Shown here one piece after another: positions 9,156 to 17,812 of a stretch of DNA of 64,000 nt. This DNA comes from JACDAN01 sp963827705 (GTDB lineage Bacteria > Actinomycetota > Thermoleophilia > Gaiellales > Gaiellaceae), in contig CAWHBN010000005.1 of assembly GCA_963827705.1 (NCBI GenBank), positions 74,623 through 138,622 on the forward strand, read 5' to 3'. The notes beneath the pieces were generated by a model. The model saw only the letters and a list, made by a program, of their open reading frames with translations. It ran no database searches and had not been told where the DNA came from. A program made the translations under genes and the position numbers. The first letter of the stretch is position 1; each line of letters opens with the position of its first letter.

Positions 9156-9962
9156 TCAGGTCAGGATTCCGGTCAACCTGTCGAGGACCTCGAGGTTGCC
9201 CGTGCCGGGCGCCACAAGCGCCTGGTAGGTGACGGCCCCGAGCGTCCCGCCGATGAGCGGCCCCACCACGGGGATCCAGGAGTAGCTCCAATCCGAGTCA
9301 CGCTTGCCCGGAATCGGAAGCAAGGCGTGTGCGATGCGCGGCGAGAGGTCGCGCGCCGGATTGATCGCGTACCCGGTCGGCCCGCCGAGCGAGAGTCCGA
9401 TCGCGAACACGAGCAGGCCGATCAGCAGCGGCACGAGGGCTCCGCCGAGAGCCGTCGCCAGCACTGCTTCCCCGATGCCGCCCGAGACGTTCGCGGTGAA
9501 GTGCCCGACGATCGCGAGCACGCCGAAGAGCAGCATGAACGTCCCGATGATCTCGGTCAGCAGGTTCGCAGCGGTACTCCGGATCGCCGGGGCGGTCGAG
9601 AAGACGGCGAGCTTAAGGCCCGGGTCCTCCGTCGGTCGCCAGTGCGGCAGGTAGGCGAGGTAGACCAGGATCGCGCCGAGGAAGGCCCCGGCGAACTCCC
9701 CTGCCAGGTAGCTGGGCACATCGTCCCACGGCGTGATGTCCGTGACGGCGAAGCCGATCGTCACAGCCGGATTGAGGTGCGCGCCGCTGAACTGGCCGAC
9801 GGCATAGACGGCCACCGCGACAGCCATACCCCATCCGAATGTGATCACGATCCAGCCTGCGTTCTCGGCCTTCGAGTGCGCAAGGAGGACTCCAGCAACC
9901 ACTCCATCTCCAAGCACGATCAGGATCGCAGTCCCGACTAGTTCGGAAGTGAAGATGTCCAT
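9156..9962 (-). CDS. glpF: Glycerol facilitator (aquaglyceroporin, MIP family)
   Basis: This is a membrane channel for passive glycerol entry. The 268-residue protein has the six-helix MIP pattern and both NPA motifs, in GAHLNPAVTIG and GYAINPARDLSPR. The Asp after the second NPA-Arg is typical of glycerol-conducting rather than water-only members. AAGGGGGTG lies just upstream of the ATG. It is the first gene of the operon, so the promoter should lie in 9963-10054. Confidence 0.94.
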   Translation of the reverse strand: MDIFTSELVGTAILIVLGDGVVAGVLLAHSKAENAGWIVITFGWGMAVAVAVYAVGQFSGAHLNPAVTIGFAVTDITPWDDVPSYLAGEFAGAFLGAILVYLAYLPHWRPTEDPGLKLAVFSTAPAIRSTAANLLTEIIGTFMLLFGVLAIVGHFTANVSGGIGEAVLATALGGALVPLLIGLLVFAIGLSLGGPTGYAINPARDLSPRIAHALLPIPGKRDSDWSYSWIPVVGPLIGGTLGAVTYQALVAPGTGNLEVLDRLTGILT

Positions 9963-9984
9963 AACACCCCCTTCTAGATAAAGA

Positions 9985-10006
9985 GTGCGCGAGGAAGATC
10001 TCGCAC
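9985..10006. promoter_or_regulatory. Imperfect inverted repeat upstream of glpF
   Basis: Arms GTGCG and CGCAC with an extra matching GAG/CTC pair and one bulged base lie about 25 bp upstream of the glpF start. This could be an operator for a glycerol or DHA regulator, but no regulator gene is visible nearby. Confidence 0.3.
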
Positions 10007-10054
10007 CCGGGCGAAGATGTCAATGCTGAGAACGCGACCCGGCGCGCTCCGCGC

Positions 10055-10516
10055 TCAGAGGCGCGAGACGTCCACGGCGTACCGGTCGCGAAGCTCCCTC
10101 GCGATGTCGTCGTCGCCGCCGATCAGGAACAGCTCGTACGGGTAGGCGTACTGGGCTCGGAAGCCCTGCTCCCGGGCAAGAATCCTGCCCCAGAGCGAGA
10201 CGCTGCCCAGGGCGATCGGGCGCCCCTGCCTGACCGGCGGAAGCTCCCGGTATTCACGCCCGTAGTGCTGGCGAATGCCCGTGTAGCGCCGCAGGAGATC
10301 TTCCGCGAGCGCTCGTGTCCTGAAGGCGTAGATGCCGCATTCGTGGTCGCCGACAGGAGCAGCGTCGCGATGCAGCGCGCAGCTCGCCTCCAATCGCCCC
10401 CTTGGAGGCCAGCTCACGTGGTGCCAGGTGAACGACTCCAGGCGGTACTCGTCGACGTGGAGGCGGACATGCCAGAGCCGCCAACCGACGATGGGCTCGG
10501 TTGAGAGTTGGCTCAC
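10055..10516 (-). CDS. Conserved hypothetical protein coupled to a small acidic peptide
   Basis: This 153-residue soluble protein has no recognised catalytic motif. It contains GWRLWHVRL near the start, an HECGIYAF segment in the middle and GSVSLWGRIL with FRAQYAYPYELF toward the end, a pattern I associate with an uncharacterised actinobacterial family. The GTG start at 10516 overlaps the stop of the upstream 37-residue ORF as GTGA, which fixes the start and suggests coupling. Function unknown. Confidence 0.7.
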   Translation of the reverse strand: MSQLSTEPIVGWRLWHVRLHVDEYRLESFTWHHVSWPPRGRLEASCALHRDAAPVGDHECGIYAFRTRALAEDLLRRYTGIRQHYGREYRELPPVRQGRPIALGSVSLWGRILAREQGFRAQYAYPYELFLIGGDDDIARELRDRYAVDVSRL

Positions 10517-10626
10517 GCCGGTACCGGTTCCTCAACAGGCTCCTCGATCGGTGCGGGGTCCGGGAGTGGTTCTTCGAGGGGCGCGATCTCAATCTCTCGC
10601 TCTGTCTCCGGGAGGCCGATATCCAT
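10513..10626 (-). CDS. 37-residue acidic, proline-rich peptide
   Basis: This short ORF begins MDIGLPETEREIEIAPLEE and continues with Pro-Glu-rich sequence ending in EEPVPA. AAGGAG sits six bases upstream of the ATG (10626). The stop overlaps the start of the next gene as GTGA. Clean ribosome binding site, coupling and strong composition bias argue that it is real although very short. Peptides of this style (MxIGxP start, repeated EP/VP) seem recurrent in actinobacteria; the role is unknown. Confidence 0.7.
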   Translation of the reverse strand: MDIGLPETEREIEIAPLEEPLPDPAPIEEPVEEPVPA

Positions 10627-10755
10627 CGCCGGCTCCTTTCTCTCGCGTGGAACGGCGTGCCACACACCGTAAAGAGCAGATCGGCCGGACAGGACCGCAG
10701 GAAAGACTCCCTTTCGGGCTCCGCGGGAGGGCGGACAGCGTTAGCCTCGGGGAGG

Positions 10756-11454
10756 ATGGCCAGGCGATTGCCGCTTCCCGGTACAGCAGCAGGCCGACCG
10801 GCTCCGTCGGCCTGGAACCTCCGGCGACGAGCCGCCGCCTGGTTGCTCGTTCTGGTGGCTCGGACGATCACGAAGAAGTCCGTTCGCTTCCTCGACCGCA
10901 TCGAGGACTCTCGCCAGCGGATCTTCTTCGCGAATCACTCCAGTCACCTCGACTTCATCCTCATCTGGTCCTCCCTGCCGCGCCACGTGCGGGAACGGAC
11001 GCGACCCGTCGCCCGACGTGACTACTGGCAGAGCAGCCGGTTCCGCCGTTACTACGTCGGGAAGGTCTTCAATGCGGTCCTCATCGACCGTGCGCTGCTC
11101 GACGGCGACACCGCTGCGGACCGCGTCGACCGACGCGGCAACGAGGCCGTCGAACAGATGGTGCAAGGGCTCGGCGACGAGTACTCGCTGATCCTGTTCC
11201 CCGAGGGCACGAGGGGCTCTGGCGAATCGATTGGACAGTTCCGCAGTGGTCTCTACTACCTCTGTCGCGCGCGCCCTGATGTGGAGCTCGTTCCCGTACG
11301 GATTCAGGGCGCCCACAAGGTCCTCCCGAAAGGCCGGACCATTCCGCGCCCGCAAGAGAGCGACTTGACCTTCGGCGCATCCATGCGATTCGAGCCGGGC
11401 GAGACGAGAAGGGCGTTCAGCGAACGGATGCAGTCGGCTCTGCGCAGGCTCTAG
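10756..11454 (+). CDS. 1-acylglycerol-3-phosphate acyltransferase family protein
   Basis: This PlsC-like membrane-associated acyltransferase has NHSSHLDFILIW with the NHx4D catalytic motif and FPEGTRGSGES, the FPEGTR acceptor-binding motif. The ATG at 10756 gives 232 residues. A TAGCCT box ends 8 nt upstream, consistent with a near-leaderless transcript, so I prefer it to the longer in-frame start at 10501, which would overlap the minus-strand peptide gene. It stands alone, unlike the cmk-linked paralogue at 12789. Confidence 0.8.
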   Translation: MARRLPLPGTAAGRPAPSAWNLRRRAAAWLLVLVARTITKKSVRFLDRIEDSRQRIFFANHSSHLDFILIWSSLPRHVRERTRPVARRDYWQSSRFRRYYVGKVFNAVLIDRALLDGDTAADRVDRRGNEAVEQMVQGLGDEYSLILFPEGTRGSGESIGQFRSGLYYLCRARPDVELVPVRIQGAHKVLPKGRTIPRPQESDLTFGASMRFEPGETRRAFSERMQSALRRL

Positions 11455-11484
11455 CGTCCTCCCGCCTGGCCGCGATCGCGGCCC

Positions 11485-12792
11485 TCATGTGCGTCTCACG
11501 AAGTCGATTGACACGGGGATCCCCTGGAGGTCGAAGCGCTCCCGGACCTTGTTCTCGACCCAGTACCCATAGTCCCGCGTGATCAGGCCCGGGTCGTTGA
11601 CGAACGCGCGGAAGCGCGGCGGCCGGACGCTCGTCTGCGTTGCGTACAGCAGGTTCAGGCGCTTGCCGCGCCGCGACGGCGGCTCGCGCTGCTCGCGCAG
11701 CTCCTGGAGGAAGCGGTTCAGCTCGCCGGTCGTGATCTTCGCCGTGTACTTCTCGAACAGTCCCTCGACCCGGTCGAAGAGCCGCTGGATGCCGCGCCCG
11801 GTCTTGGAGGAGACGGTGACGACCGGCGGGCGCTGGCGGATGCGGGCCTCGAGCCGGTCACGGACGTCCTCGATCCCGATCGTGGTGATGTCCCACTTCG
11901 ACAGGACGATCAGGGTCGCGCACTGCGCCTTGCGGGAGATGTCGGCGACGGCGAGGTCCTGGTCGACCAGCCCCTCGGAGGTGTCGATCAGGACGAGTGC
12001 GACGTCGGCCCGCTCGGCGGCCTGCAGCGCGCGCAGCTCCGAGTAGTACTCGATCCCCTGGCGCTGGCGGCGCTTGCGCCGGAGCCCCGCGGTGTCGACG
12101 AAGACGAACGTCCGGTCGCCCCGCTGCACGACCGTGTCGATCGAGTCCCGTGTTGTGCCGGGGACCTCGGAGACGATCACGCGCTCCTCTCCCACGAGCG
12201 TGTTGAGGAGGCTCGACTTCCCGACGTTCGGGCGCCCCAGAATCGCGACCCGGATCGCATCCTCGGAGATCTCGGGCCGCTTGGAGGCCCCCGGGAGGCG
12301 CTCGAGGATCGTGTCGAGCAGGTCGCCCGTCCCGTGACCGTGCAGTCCCGAGATCGGCAGGGGCTCGCCGAGGCCGAGACGATGGAACTCGTGGATCTGG
12401 CCGGTCCGGGTCGGGTCGTCGAGCTTGTTCGCGATCAGGACCACGGGACGGCCGGAGCGGCGCAGCAGCTCCGCGACCTCCTCGTCTCCCGGCGTGACGC
12501 CCGCCTGCGCGTCCACGACGAACAGGACGAGGTCGGCCTCGTCGATCGCCGTGCGGGCCTGGGCCGCGATCTGGCGCGTGATCTCGGAGCGGTCGGCGAG
12601 GTCGACGCCGCCCGTGTCGATCAGGATGAACCGCCGCCCGCTCCACTCGCAGACGATGTCCTTGCGGTCGCGGGTCACGCCCGGCTCCTCGTGGACGACC
12701 GCCGTCCGGGTTGCAGTGAGCCGGTTCACGAGAGTCGATTTTCCGACGTTCGGAAAGCCGATGATCGCCGCCGTCCCGGCGAGCTCGCTCAC
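11485..12792 (-). CDS. der: Ribosome-associated GTPase Der (EngA)
   Basis: Der assists 50S ribosomal subunit maturation. The 435-residue protein has two tandem GTPase domains, with P-loops GFPNVGKST and GRPNVGKSS, and a C-terminal KH-like domain. The GTG at 12792 overlaps the plsC stop as GTGA. Although a longer frame is open upstream, that stretch is the plsC gene in another frame. The length matches B. subtilis Der (436). It is last in aroF-tyrA-aroA-cmk-plsC-der. Confidence 0.96.
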   Translation of the reverse strand: MSELAGTAAIIGFPNVGKSTLVNRLTATRTAVVHEEPGVTRDRKDIVCEWSGRRFILIDTGGVDLADRSEITRQIAAQARTAIDEADLVLFVVDAQAGVTPGDEEVAELLRRSGRPVVLIANKLDDPTRTGQIHEFHRLGLGEPLPISGLHGHGTGDLLDTILERLPGASKRPEISEDAIRVAILGRPNVGKSSLLNTLVGEERVIVSEVPGTTRDSIDTVVQRGDRTFVFVDTAGLRRKRRQRQGIEYYSELRALQAAERADVALVLIDTSEGLVDQDLAVADISRKAQCATLIVLSKWDITTIGIEDVRDRLEARIRQRPPVVTVSSKTGRGIQRLFDRVEGLFEKYTAKITTGELNRFLQELREQREPPSRRGKRLNLLYATQTSVRPPRFRAFVNDPGLITRDYGYWVENKVRERFDLQGIPVSIDFVRRT

Positions 12793-13439
12793 GCCGGCGG
12801 CACGGCGTGGCGCGGCCGGCCGAGGGCGTGCACGTCGACGAGGAACCGCCAGAGCTCGTTGATGCGGCGCTGGAGCTCGACCGACGCCTCGCGGTAACCC
12901 TTCCCGTTCGCCTTCAGGCCGTCGAAGGCGAACGGCCGCCCCCAGGCGATCGAGACCGGATGGAAGTTGCCGGGCTGCCAGTGCTGGCTGCCGTGGATCG
13001 CCGCGCAGACAACCGGTACCTGCTCGTTGAGCGCGACCATCGCCGCGCCAGGCTTCACGTCGCCGGGGACGCCCGACCGTTGGCGCGTCCCTTCGGCGAA
13101 CATCCCCAGCGCATTCCCTTCGTGGACGCAGCGACGCATCTCCCGCACGGCCTCTCGGTCGGACTCGCCGCGGCGAACCGAATAGGTGCCGAAGGCCTTG
13201 ACGAGCGGGCCGAGGACGGGGACCTCGTGCAGCTCGGCCTTCGCCAGGAAATACAGCTGCCGCGGGCTCGCTGCTCCGAACGCCGGCGGGTCGAGCCACG
13301 AGAAATGGTTGAAGACGAGCACGACGCCCCCTTCCTCGGGCACGCGCTCGGCGCCGTAGACCCGGAGCGGCGCAAGCATGCGAACGGCCGTGCCGATCGT
13401 GGCCTGGCCGACGTTCCAGACGAGCCCGTTGCGGCTCAT
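12789..13439 (-). CDS. plsC: Lysophospholipid acyltransferase family protein (PlsC-like)
   Basis: This 216-residue acyltransferase has NHFSWLDPP (NHx4D) and MFAEGTRQRSG. It probably transfers acyl chains to lysophosphatidic acid at the membrane. Its place between cmk and der, with four-base overlaps on both sides, is a conserved arrangement in many Gram-positive bacteria. Confidence 0.9.
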   Translation of the reverse strand: MSRNGLVWNVGQATIGTAVRMLAPLRVYGAERVPEEGGVVLVFNHFSWLDPPAFGAASPRQLYFLAKAELHEVPVLGPLVKAFGTYSVRRGESDREAVREMRRCVHEGNALGMFAEGTRQRSGVPGDVKPGAAMVALNEQVPVVCAAIHGSQHWQPGNFHPVSIAWGRPFAFDGLKANGKGYREASVELQRRINELWRFLVDVHALGRPRHAVPPA

Positions 13440-14065
13440 GCGACCCGCGAGCGGACGAGCTGCTGGATCCGGTCGACCACGTCCTCGACGTCGAGGTCGG
13501 TCGTGTCGATGAGTTCGGCGTCCTCCGCGGGCTGCATCCGCGCGGCGTCGCTCTCGTCGCGGAGCCGGAGGTCCGTCGCGAGCGCGTCGCCGCCGATGTC
13601 CGGGCGCTCGGCCTGGCGCCGCTCGGCGCGGATCTTCTGGTCCGCGTTGAGGTAGACCTTCACGTCGGCGTCGGGCGCGACGACCGTCCCGATGTCGCGT
13701 CCCTCGATGACGGCGTTGCCGAGGTCGGCGAGCTCCCGCTGGCGGCGCCGCATGACGACCCTGACCTCGGGATGGCGGGCGACGACCGGCACGAGCCTGT
13801 CGATCTCGGCCAGGCGGATCTCGGCCGTGACGTCCGTGTCGGCGATCCGGACCGAGCCGCCCTCGTCGAGGTCGACGGGATGCCCTTCCGCGAGCACGCC
13901 GAGCGTCGGCCCGTCCTCGAGGTCGAGCGCATGCTGGAGCGCGAGCCAGGTCACGGCCCGGTACATCGCGCCCGTGTCCAGATACCGGAAGCCGAGTCGC
14001 TCGGCCAGCCGGCGGGCGACGGTGCTCTTCCCGGCTCCGGCGGGCCCGTCGATTGCCACGATCAT
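13436..14065 (-). CDS. cmk: Cytidylate kinase
   Basis: Cmk phosphorylates CMP and dCMP. The 209-residue protein has the P-loop IDGPAGAGKST at residues 5-15, DTGAMYRAVTW, and the nucleotide-binding segment EGRDIGTVV. It overlaps aroA upstream and plsC downstream as ATGA, consistent with one transcript. Confidence 0.96.
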   Translation of the reverse strand: MIVAIDGPAGAGKSTVARRLAERLGFRYLDTGAMYRAVTWLALQHALDLEDGPTLGVLAEGHPVDLDEGGSVRIADTDVTAEIRLAEIDRLVPVVARHPEVRVVMRRRQRELADLGNAVIEGRDIGTVVAPDADVKVYLNADQKIRAERRQAERPDIGGDALATDLRLRDESDAARMQPAEDAELIDTTDLDVEDVVDRIQQLVRSRVA

Positions 14066-15348
14066 CGCTGGGTCACCGACTCGAGCAGGTCGAAGAATCC
14101 GGGGAAGCTTACTGCCACGCTCTCGGGATCCTCGAGCTCGACGCCCTCGCGCGACGCGAGCCCGGCGACCGCGGCCACCATGGCGATCCTGTGGTCGCCG
14201 CCGCTCGAAACCGCACCCCCGCCCTTAGGGCGGGTGGGGACCCCCCTCACCCTGAAGCCATCTTCGCTCGCCGTGATCCTCACGCCAAGGGATCGGAGCA
14301 CATTTGTCACGGTTTCGATGCGGTCCGTCTCCTTTTCGCGCAGCTGGGCGGCGCCGCGGACGATGCTCTCCCCGCGCGCCATCCCGGCGGCGAGCGCAAA
14401 GAGCGGCAGCTCGTCGATCATCCGCGGCACCTCCGCCTTCCGCACGGTGGTTGCGGTCAGAGGAGCCGAGCGGGACTCCAGGTCGGCAACCGCCTCGCCG
14501 CCCGCCCGGCGCCGGTCGAAGATCGAGATCCGCGCGCCCATCCGGACGAGCACGTCCAGCAGGCCCGAGCGAAAGGGGTTCACGCCCACGCCGTGGATCG
14601 AGAGCTCTGAGCCCGGGACGAGCGTCGATGCCGCGAGGAACGGCGCCGCCGAGGAGATGTCGCCGGGGACCTGCACCGTGTCCAACCGCAGCGACTCCAC
14701 CTGCGAGATCGACACCGAGCGACCCGATCGCCGGACCGGCGCGCCCGCCTCCCGCAGCATCGTCTCGGTGTGGTCGCGCGTGAAGTACGGCTCGTGGACG
14801 ACCGTGCGGCCACCCCCTGCCTGCAGCCCCGCGAGGAGCAAGGCCGACTTCGTCTGGGCACTGGCGCGCTCGAGCCGGTGCTCGGCGGCCCGCAGCTCGG
14901 CTCCTTCGATCCGCACCGGCGGCTTTCCGTCGCTCGTCTCGATCCGTGCCCCCATCGCGCGGAGCGCCTCGGCGAGATCCTCGACCGGCCTGCCCCGAAG
15001 AGACTCGTCCCCCGAGAGGACGTACTCGCCTTCCTGACCGGCCAGAAGGCCCATCAGAAGCTTGAGCAGCGTGCCGGCGTTGCCACAGTCGATCGGGCCC
15101 TCGGACGCGCGCAGGCCGCGCAACCCCACGCCTCGCACGGTCAGGACGTCGACGTCGTCCTCGACGACCTCCGCGCCGAGCGCCCGCATCGCGTTCACGG
15201 TCGACTCGGTGTCCCGAGAGCGTCCGAAGCCCTCGATCCGGGTCTCGCCCTCGCAGACCGCGCCGATCAGCACGCCGCGGTGGGAGATGGACTTGTCGCC
15301 CGGCACGCCGATGTGGCCGACGACGGCCGCCGCCGGCTCGATCCTCAT
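14062..15348 (-). CDS. aroA: 3-phosphoshikimate 1-carboxyvinyltransferase (EPSP synthase)
   Basis: AroA joins PEP to shikimate 3-phosphate, the sixth shikimate pathway step. The 428-residue protein has GDKSISHRGVLI near the N-terminus, NAGTLLKLLMG, and LREKETDRIE near residue 350. ATGA overlaps link it to tyrA upstream and cmk downstream. Confidence 0.97.
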   Translation of the reverse strand: MRIEPAAAVVGHIGVPGDKSISHRGVLIGAVCEGETRIEGFGRSRDTESTVNAMRALGAEVVEDDVDVLTVRGVGLRGLRASEGPIDCGNAGTLLKLLMGLLAGQEGEYVLSGDESLRGRPVEDLAEALRAMGARIETSDGKPPVRIEGAELRAAEHRLERASAQTKSALLLAGLQAGGGRTVVHEPYFTRDHTETMLREAGAPVRRSGRSVSISQVESLRLDTVQVPGDISSAAPFLAASTLVPGSELSIHGVGVNPFRSGLLDVLVRMGARISIFDRRRAGGEAVADLESRSAPLTATTVRKAEVPRMIDELPLFALAAGMARGESIVRGAAQLREKETDRIETVTNVLRSLGVRITASEDGFRVRGVPTRPKGGGAVSSGGDHRIAMVAAVAGLASREGVELEDPESVAVSFPGFFDLLESVTQR

Positions 15349-16433
15349 TCGTCGAGCGCGGGAGCGACGACGACGCCGTACCCCTGCGCCTCCAGCAGCG
15401 CAGCGGCCCGCTCCGCCTCGTGCTGGCCGGCGACCAGAACCGTCAGGTCGCCGCCCCGCTCCGGCGACTGGTGCTGCAGCTCGAAGTCCTCGATGTTGAT
15501 CCGCTCGGCCCCCAGCGCCTGCGTGATCCCGGCGAGGACGCCCGGCCTGTCGGGGACATGGACGCGGAGCCGGTGCAGCTCTCCCGGGTCGCCGTACGCC
15601 TCGCTGATCATCCCGCGGCGGTTGCGCGCGGCCTCGCCGATCCAGCGGGCGAGGAAGCCCGCGTCGCCGGACGCGAGCGCCGCATCCACCTGCTCGAGCC
15701 CGCGGCGGTGCTCCGCGAGCGCTGCTCTCAGCGCCTCCGCGTTCTCCAGGAAGATGTCGACCCAGATTCGCGGGTTGGCGCCCGCGACTCTCGTCATGTC
15801 CCGCAGCGACCCGCCGGCGGACGAAAGGGGCTCGTGTCCGTCGATCCGCGTCGCGCCGGCATGGTTGACGAGCACGTTGGCCAGCACGTGAGGGAGGTGG
15901 CTCGTCAGCGCGACCAGCCGGTCGTGCGCGCCGGGATCGATCGCGACCGGCAAGGCGTCCAGGTCGCCGACGAAGCCGTGGACGAGCCGGTACCGAGCGG
16001 GATCGCTGTGCGGGAGCGGCGAGAGGAACCAGGTCGCCCCCTCGAAGAGATCGGCCGTGGCGTGAGCCGGGCCGCGCGCCTCTGAACCGCAGACCGGGTG
16101 GCCGCCGATGAATCGCGTCGACCCCGCCGCCGCCTCGCAGACCGCGGACTTGGTCGAGCCCACGTCGGTCACGGTGCAGTCCTCTGCGCTCGCCTCCAGC
16201 ACGGTCCGCACCTGCGCAGCGAGGCGTCCGACGGGCACGGCGACAACGGCGAGCTCAGCGCCGCCGAGCGCATCCGCGAGCGTCGGCTTGACCTCGTCGA
16301 CCGCCCCTCGCTCGAGCGCGACCTCGGCCGTGGCCTCGTCTTCGTCGAACCCGGAGACCGTTGCGCCCGTCCGCTTCGCGGCCAGCCCGACCGAGGCGCC
16401 GATCAGCCCGGTGCCGATGACCGCGAGCCGCAT
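15345..16433 (-). CDS. tyrA: Prephenate dehydrogenase with C-terminal ACT domain
   Basis: TyrA oxidatively decarboxylates prephenate toward tyrosine. The 362-residue protein starts with the NAD-binding motif IGTGLIGASVGLA. It contains GGHPVCGSEARGP and DPGAHDRLVALTSHLPH, both typical of the prephenate dehydrogenase core. The last roughly 75 residues (HVPDRPGVLAGITQALG) form an ACT regulatory domain, suggesting amino acid feedback. It lies 7 nt after aroF and overlaps aroA. Confidence 0.94.
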   Translation of the reverse strand: MRLAVIGTGLIGASVGLAAKRTGATVSGFDEDEATAEVALERGAVDEVKPTLADALGGAELAVVAVPVGRLAAQVRTVLEASAEDCTVTDVGSTKSAVCEAAAGSTRFIGGHPVCGSEARGPAHATADLFEGATWFLSPLPHSDPARYRLVHGFVGDLDALPVAIDPGAHDRLVALTSHLPHVLANVLVNHAGATRIDGHEPLSSAGGSLRDMTRVAGANPRIWVDIFLENAEALRAALAEHRRGLEQVDAALASGDAGFLARWIGEAARNRRGMISEAYGDPGELHRLRVHVPDRPGVLAGITQALGAERINIEDFELQHQSPERGGDLTVLVAGQHEAERAAALLEAQGYGVVVAPALDE

Positions 16434-16440
16434 AGCCGCT

Positions 16441-17484
16441 CTATCCGACCTGTTTGCCCATGAGGGTGACGATCTCCGTCACCTCTCTGGCGAACTCGCC
16501 GAACTCGTCCGTCGGGATCTGCTGCGGGCCGTCGCAGAGCGCCTCCTCGGGCCTCGGATGGGCCTCGACGATGATCCCGTCCGCACCGACTGCCGCCGCC
16601 GCCCGAGCCAGCGGGAGCACGAGCGCTCTCCGCCCGGCGGCGTGAGAAGGATCGACGATCACCGGCAGGTGCGTCTCCTCCTTGAGCACCGCGACCGACC
16701 CGAGGTCGAGCGTGTACCGGGTCGAGCTCTCGAACGTCTTGATTCCGCGCTCGCAGAGGATGATCCGGTCGTTCCCCTCCCTCGCCACGTACTCGGCCGC
16801 CATCAGGAGCTCTTCGACCGACGCGGACGGCCCGCGCTTGAGCAGCACCGGCTTGTCGACCCGGCCGACCTCCGCAAGGAGCAGGAAGTTCTGCATGTTG
16901 CGGGCCCCGATCTGGATCACGTCGGCAACCTCGATCACTTCCTCGACGTGTCGTGGATCGATGAGCTCGGTGACGATCGGGAGACCGGTCTCCTCCCCGG
17001 CCTCGCGCAGCACCTCGAGGGCGTCGAGCCCCAGCCCCTGGAACGTGTACGGCGACGTGCGCGGCTTGAAGGCGCCCCCGCGCAGCATCGTCGCCCCGGC
17101 GGCGGCGACCGCCCGGGCCGTCTCGAGCGTCTGCTCCCGGTACTCGACGGTGCACGGGCCGGCGATCAGGCCGAAGAACGAGTCGCCGATCTTCCGGCCG
17201 CGGACGTCGATCACCGTGGGATCCGGAGAGAGCTCTCGCGCGACGAGCTTGTAGGGCTTGAGGATCGGCAGCACCCGCTCGACCCCCGGAAAGCCCTCGA
17301 GCGGGAGCCCCGCGAGCGCCTCTCGCTCCCCGATCGCGCCGATCACCGTCGCCTCCCGCCCGTGGGAGACGCGTGCGTCCGCACCCGACTCGCGCAGGCG
17401 GGCGACGACGTGCTCGGTCTGATCCGGCGTCGCGCCGCTCCCCATCACGATCAGGAGCTCCGGTGAGGCGTTGTTGCTGGCCAT
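16441..17484 (-). CDS. aroF: 3-deoxy-7-phosphoheptulonate synthase (type I beta)
   Basis: This enzyme catalyses the first committed shikimate step, condensing PEP and erythrose 4-phosphate. The 347-residue protein has an N-terminal ferredoxin-like regulatory domain (about residues 8-75) followed by the barrel, with AGPCTVEYREQ, FKPRTSPYTFQG and DPSHAAGRR. This is the Bacillus/Thermotoga type. The ATG at 17484 lies 7 nt after a TACACT box, which supports the start. It heads the minus-strand operon and is divergent from chorismate mutase. Confidence 0.95.
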   Translation of the reverse strand: MASNNASPELLIVMGSGATPDQTEHVVARLRESGADARVSHGREATVIGAIGEREALAGLPLEGFPGVERVLPILKPYKLVARELSPDPTVIDVRGRKIGDSFFGLIAGPCTVEYREQTLETARAVAAAGATMLRGGAFKPRTSPYTFQGLGLDALEVLREAGEETGLPIVTELIDPRHVEEVIEVADVIQIGARNMQNFLLLAEVGRVDKPVLLKRGPSASVEELLMAAEYVAREGNDRIILCERGIKTFESSTRYTLDLGSVAVLKEETHLPVIVDPSHAAGRRALVLPLARAAAAVGADGIIVEAHPRPEEALCDGPQQIPTDEFGEFAREVTEIVTLMGKQVG

Positions 17485-17491
17485 CGCGGCA

Positions 17492-17501
17492 AGTGTAGGT
17501 T
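17492..17501. promoter_or_regulatory. Overlapping divergent leaderless -10 boxes for aroF and chorismate mutase
   Basis: The minus-strand TACACT (17497-17492) is 7 nt from the aroF ATG, and the plus-strand TAGGTT (17496-17501) is 6 nt from the chorismate mutase ATG. The two start codons are separated by only 23 bp and the boxes share two bases. Confidence 0.6.
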
Positions 17502-17507
17502 CCGGCC

Positions 17508-17780
17508 ATGGACCCAAGCCAAGACCCGACCATCAGGCAGCTTCGGGAGAAGGTGTCGGACGTCGACCGCGGGCTCGTGGAGGCCATCAACGCGCGTTTG
17601 CGGCTGGTTGCGCAGCTGAAGAGCTACAAGGATTCCCGCGGCTACGCCTTCGTCGATCCCGAGCGCGAGGAATGGATGTTCCGGGATGTCAGCCGTGCGA
17701 ACCGCGGCCCGATCTCGCAGGAGGGCCTCGAAGGGATCTACCAGGCGATCCTGGACCTCTCCAAGCGGGAGGTCTCTTGA
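17508..17780 (+). CDS. aroQ: Chorismate mutase, AroQ type
   Basis: This 90-residue all-helical chorismate mutase converts chorismate to prephenate. The sequence has the AroQ spacing of charged residues: IRQLREKVSDVDRGLVEAIN, then RLRLVAQLKSYK with the catalytic-type Arg and Lys, then a Glu/Gln-rich C-terminal helix. The ATG at 17508 is 6 nt from a TAGGTT box. Its 3' end carries the -35 element of the downstream trp promoter. Confidence 0.9.
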   Translation: MDPSQDPTIRQLREKVSDVDRGLVEAINARLRLVAQLKSYKDSRGYAFVDPEREEWMFRDVSRANRGPISQEGLEGIYQAILDLSKREVS

Positions 17781-17805
17781 CCGGGGAAACCCGTGGGCGT
17801 ACCCT
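17777..17805 (+). promoter_or_regulatory. Promoter of the trp operon
   Basis: TTGACC (17777-17782), a 17-bp spacer and TACCCT (17800-17805) form a good sigma-70 type promoter. The leader-peptide ATG lies 7 nt after the -10, which predicts a leaderless transcript. The -35 includes the chorismate mutase stop codon. Confidence 0.75.
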
Positions 17806-17812
17806 GAGCGCG

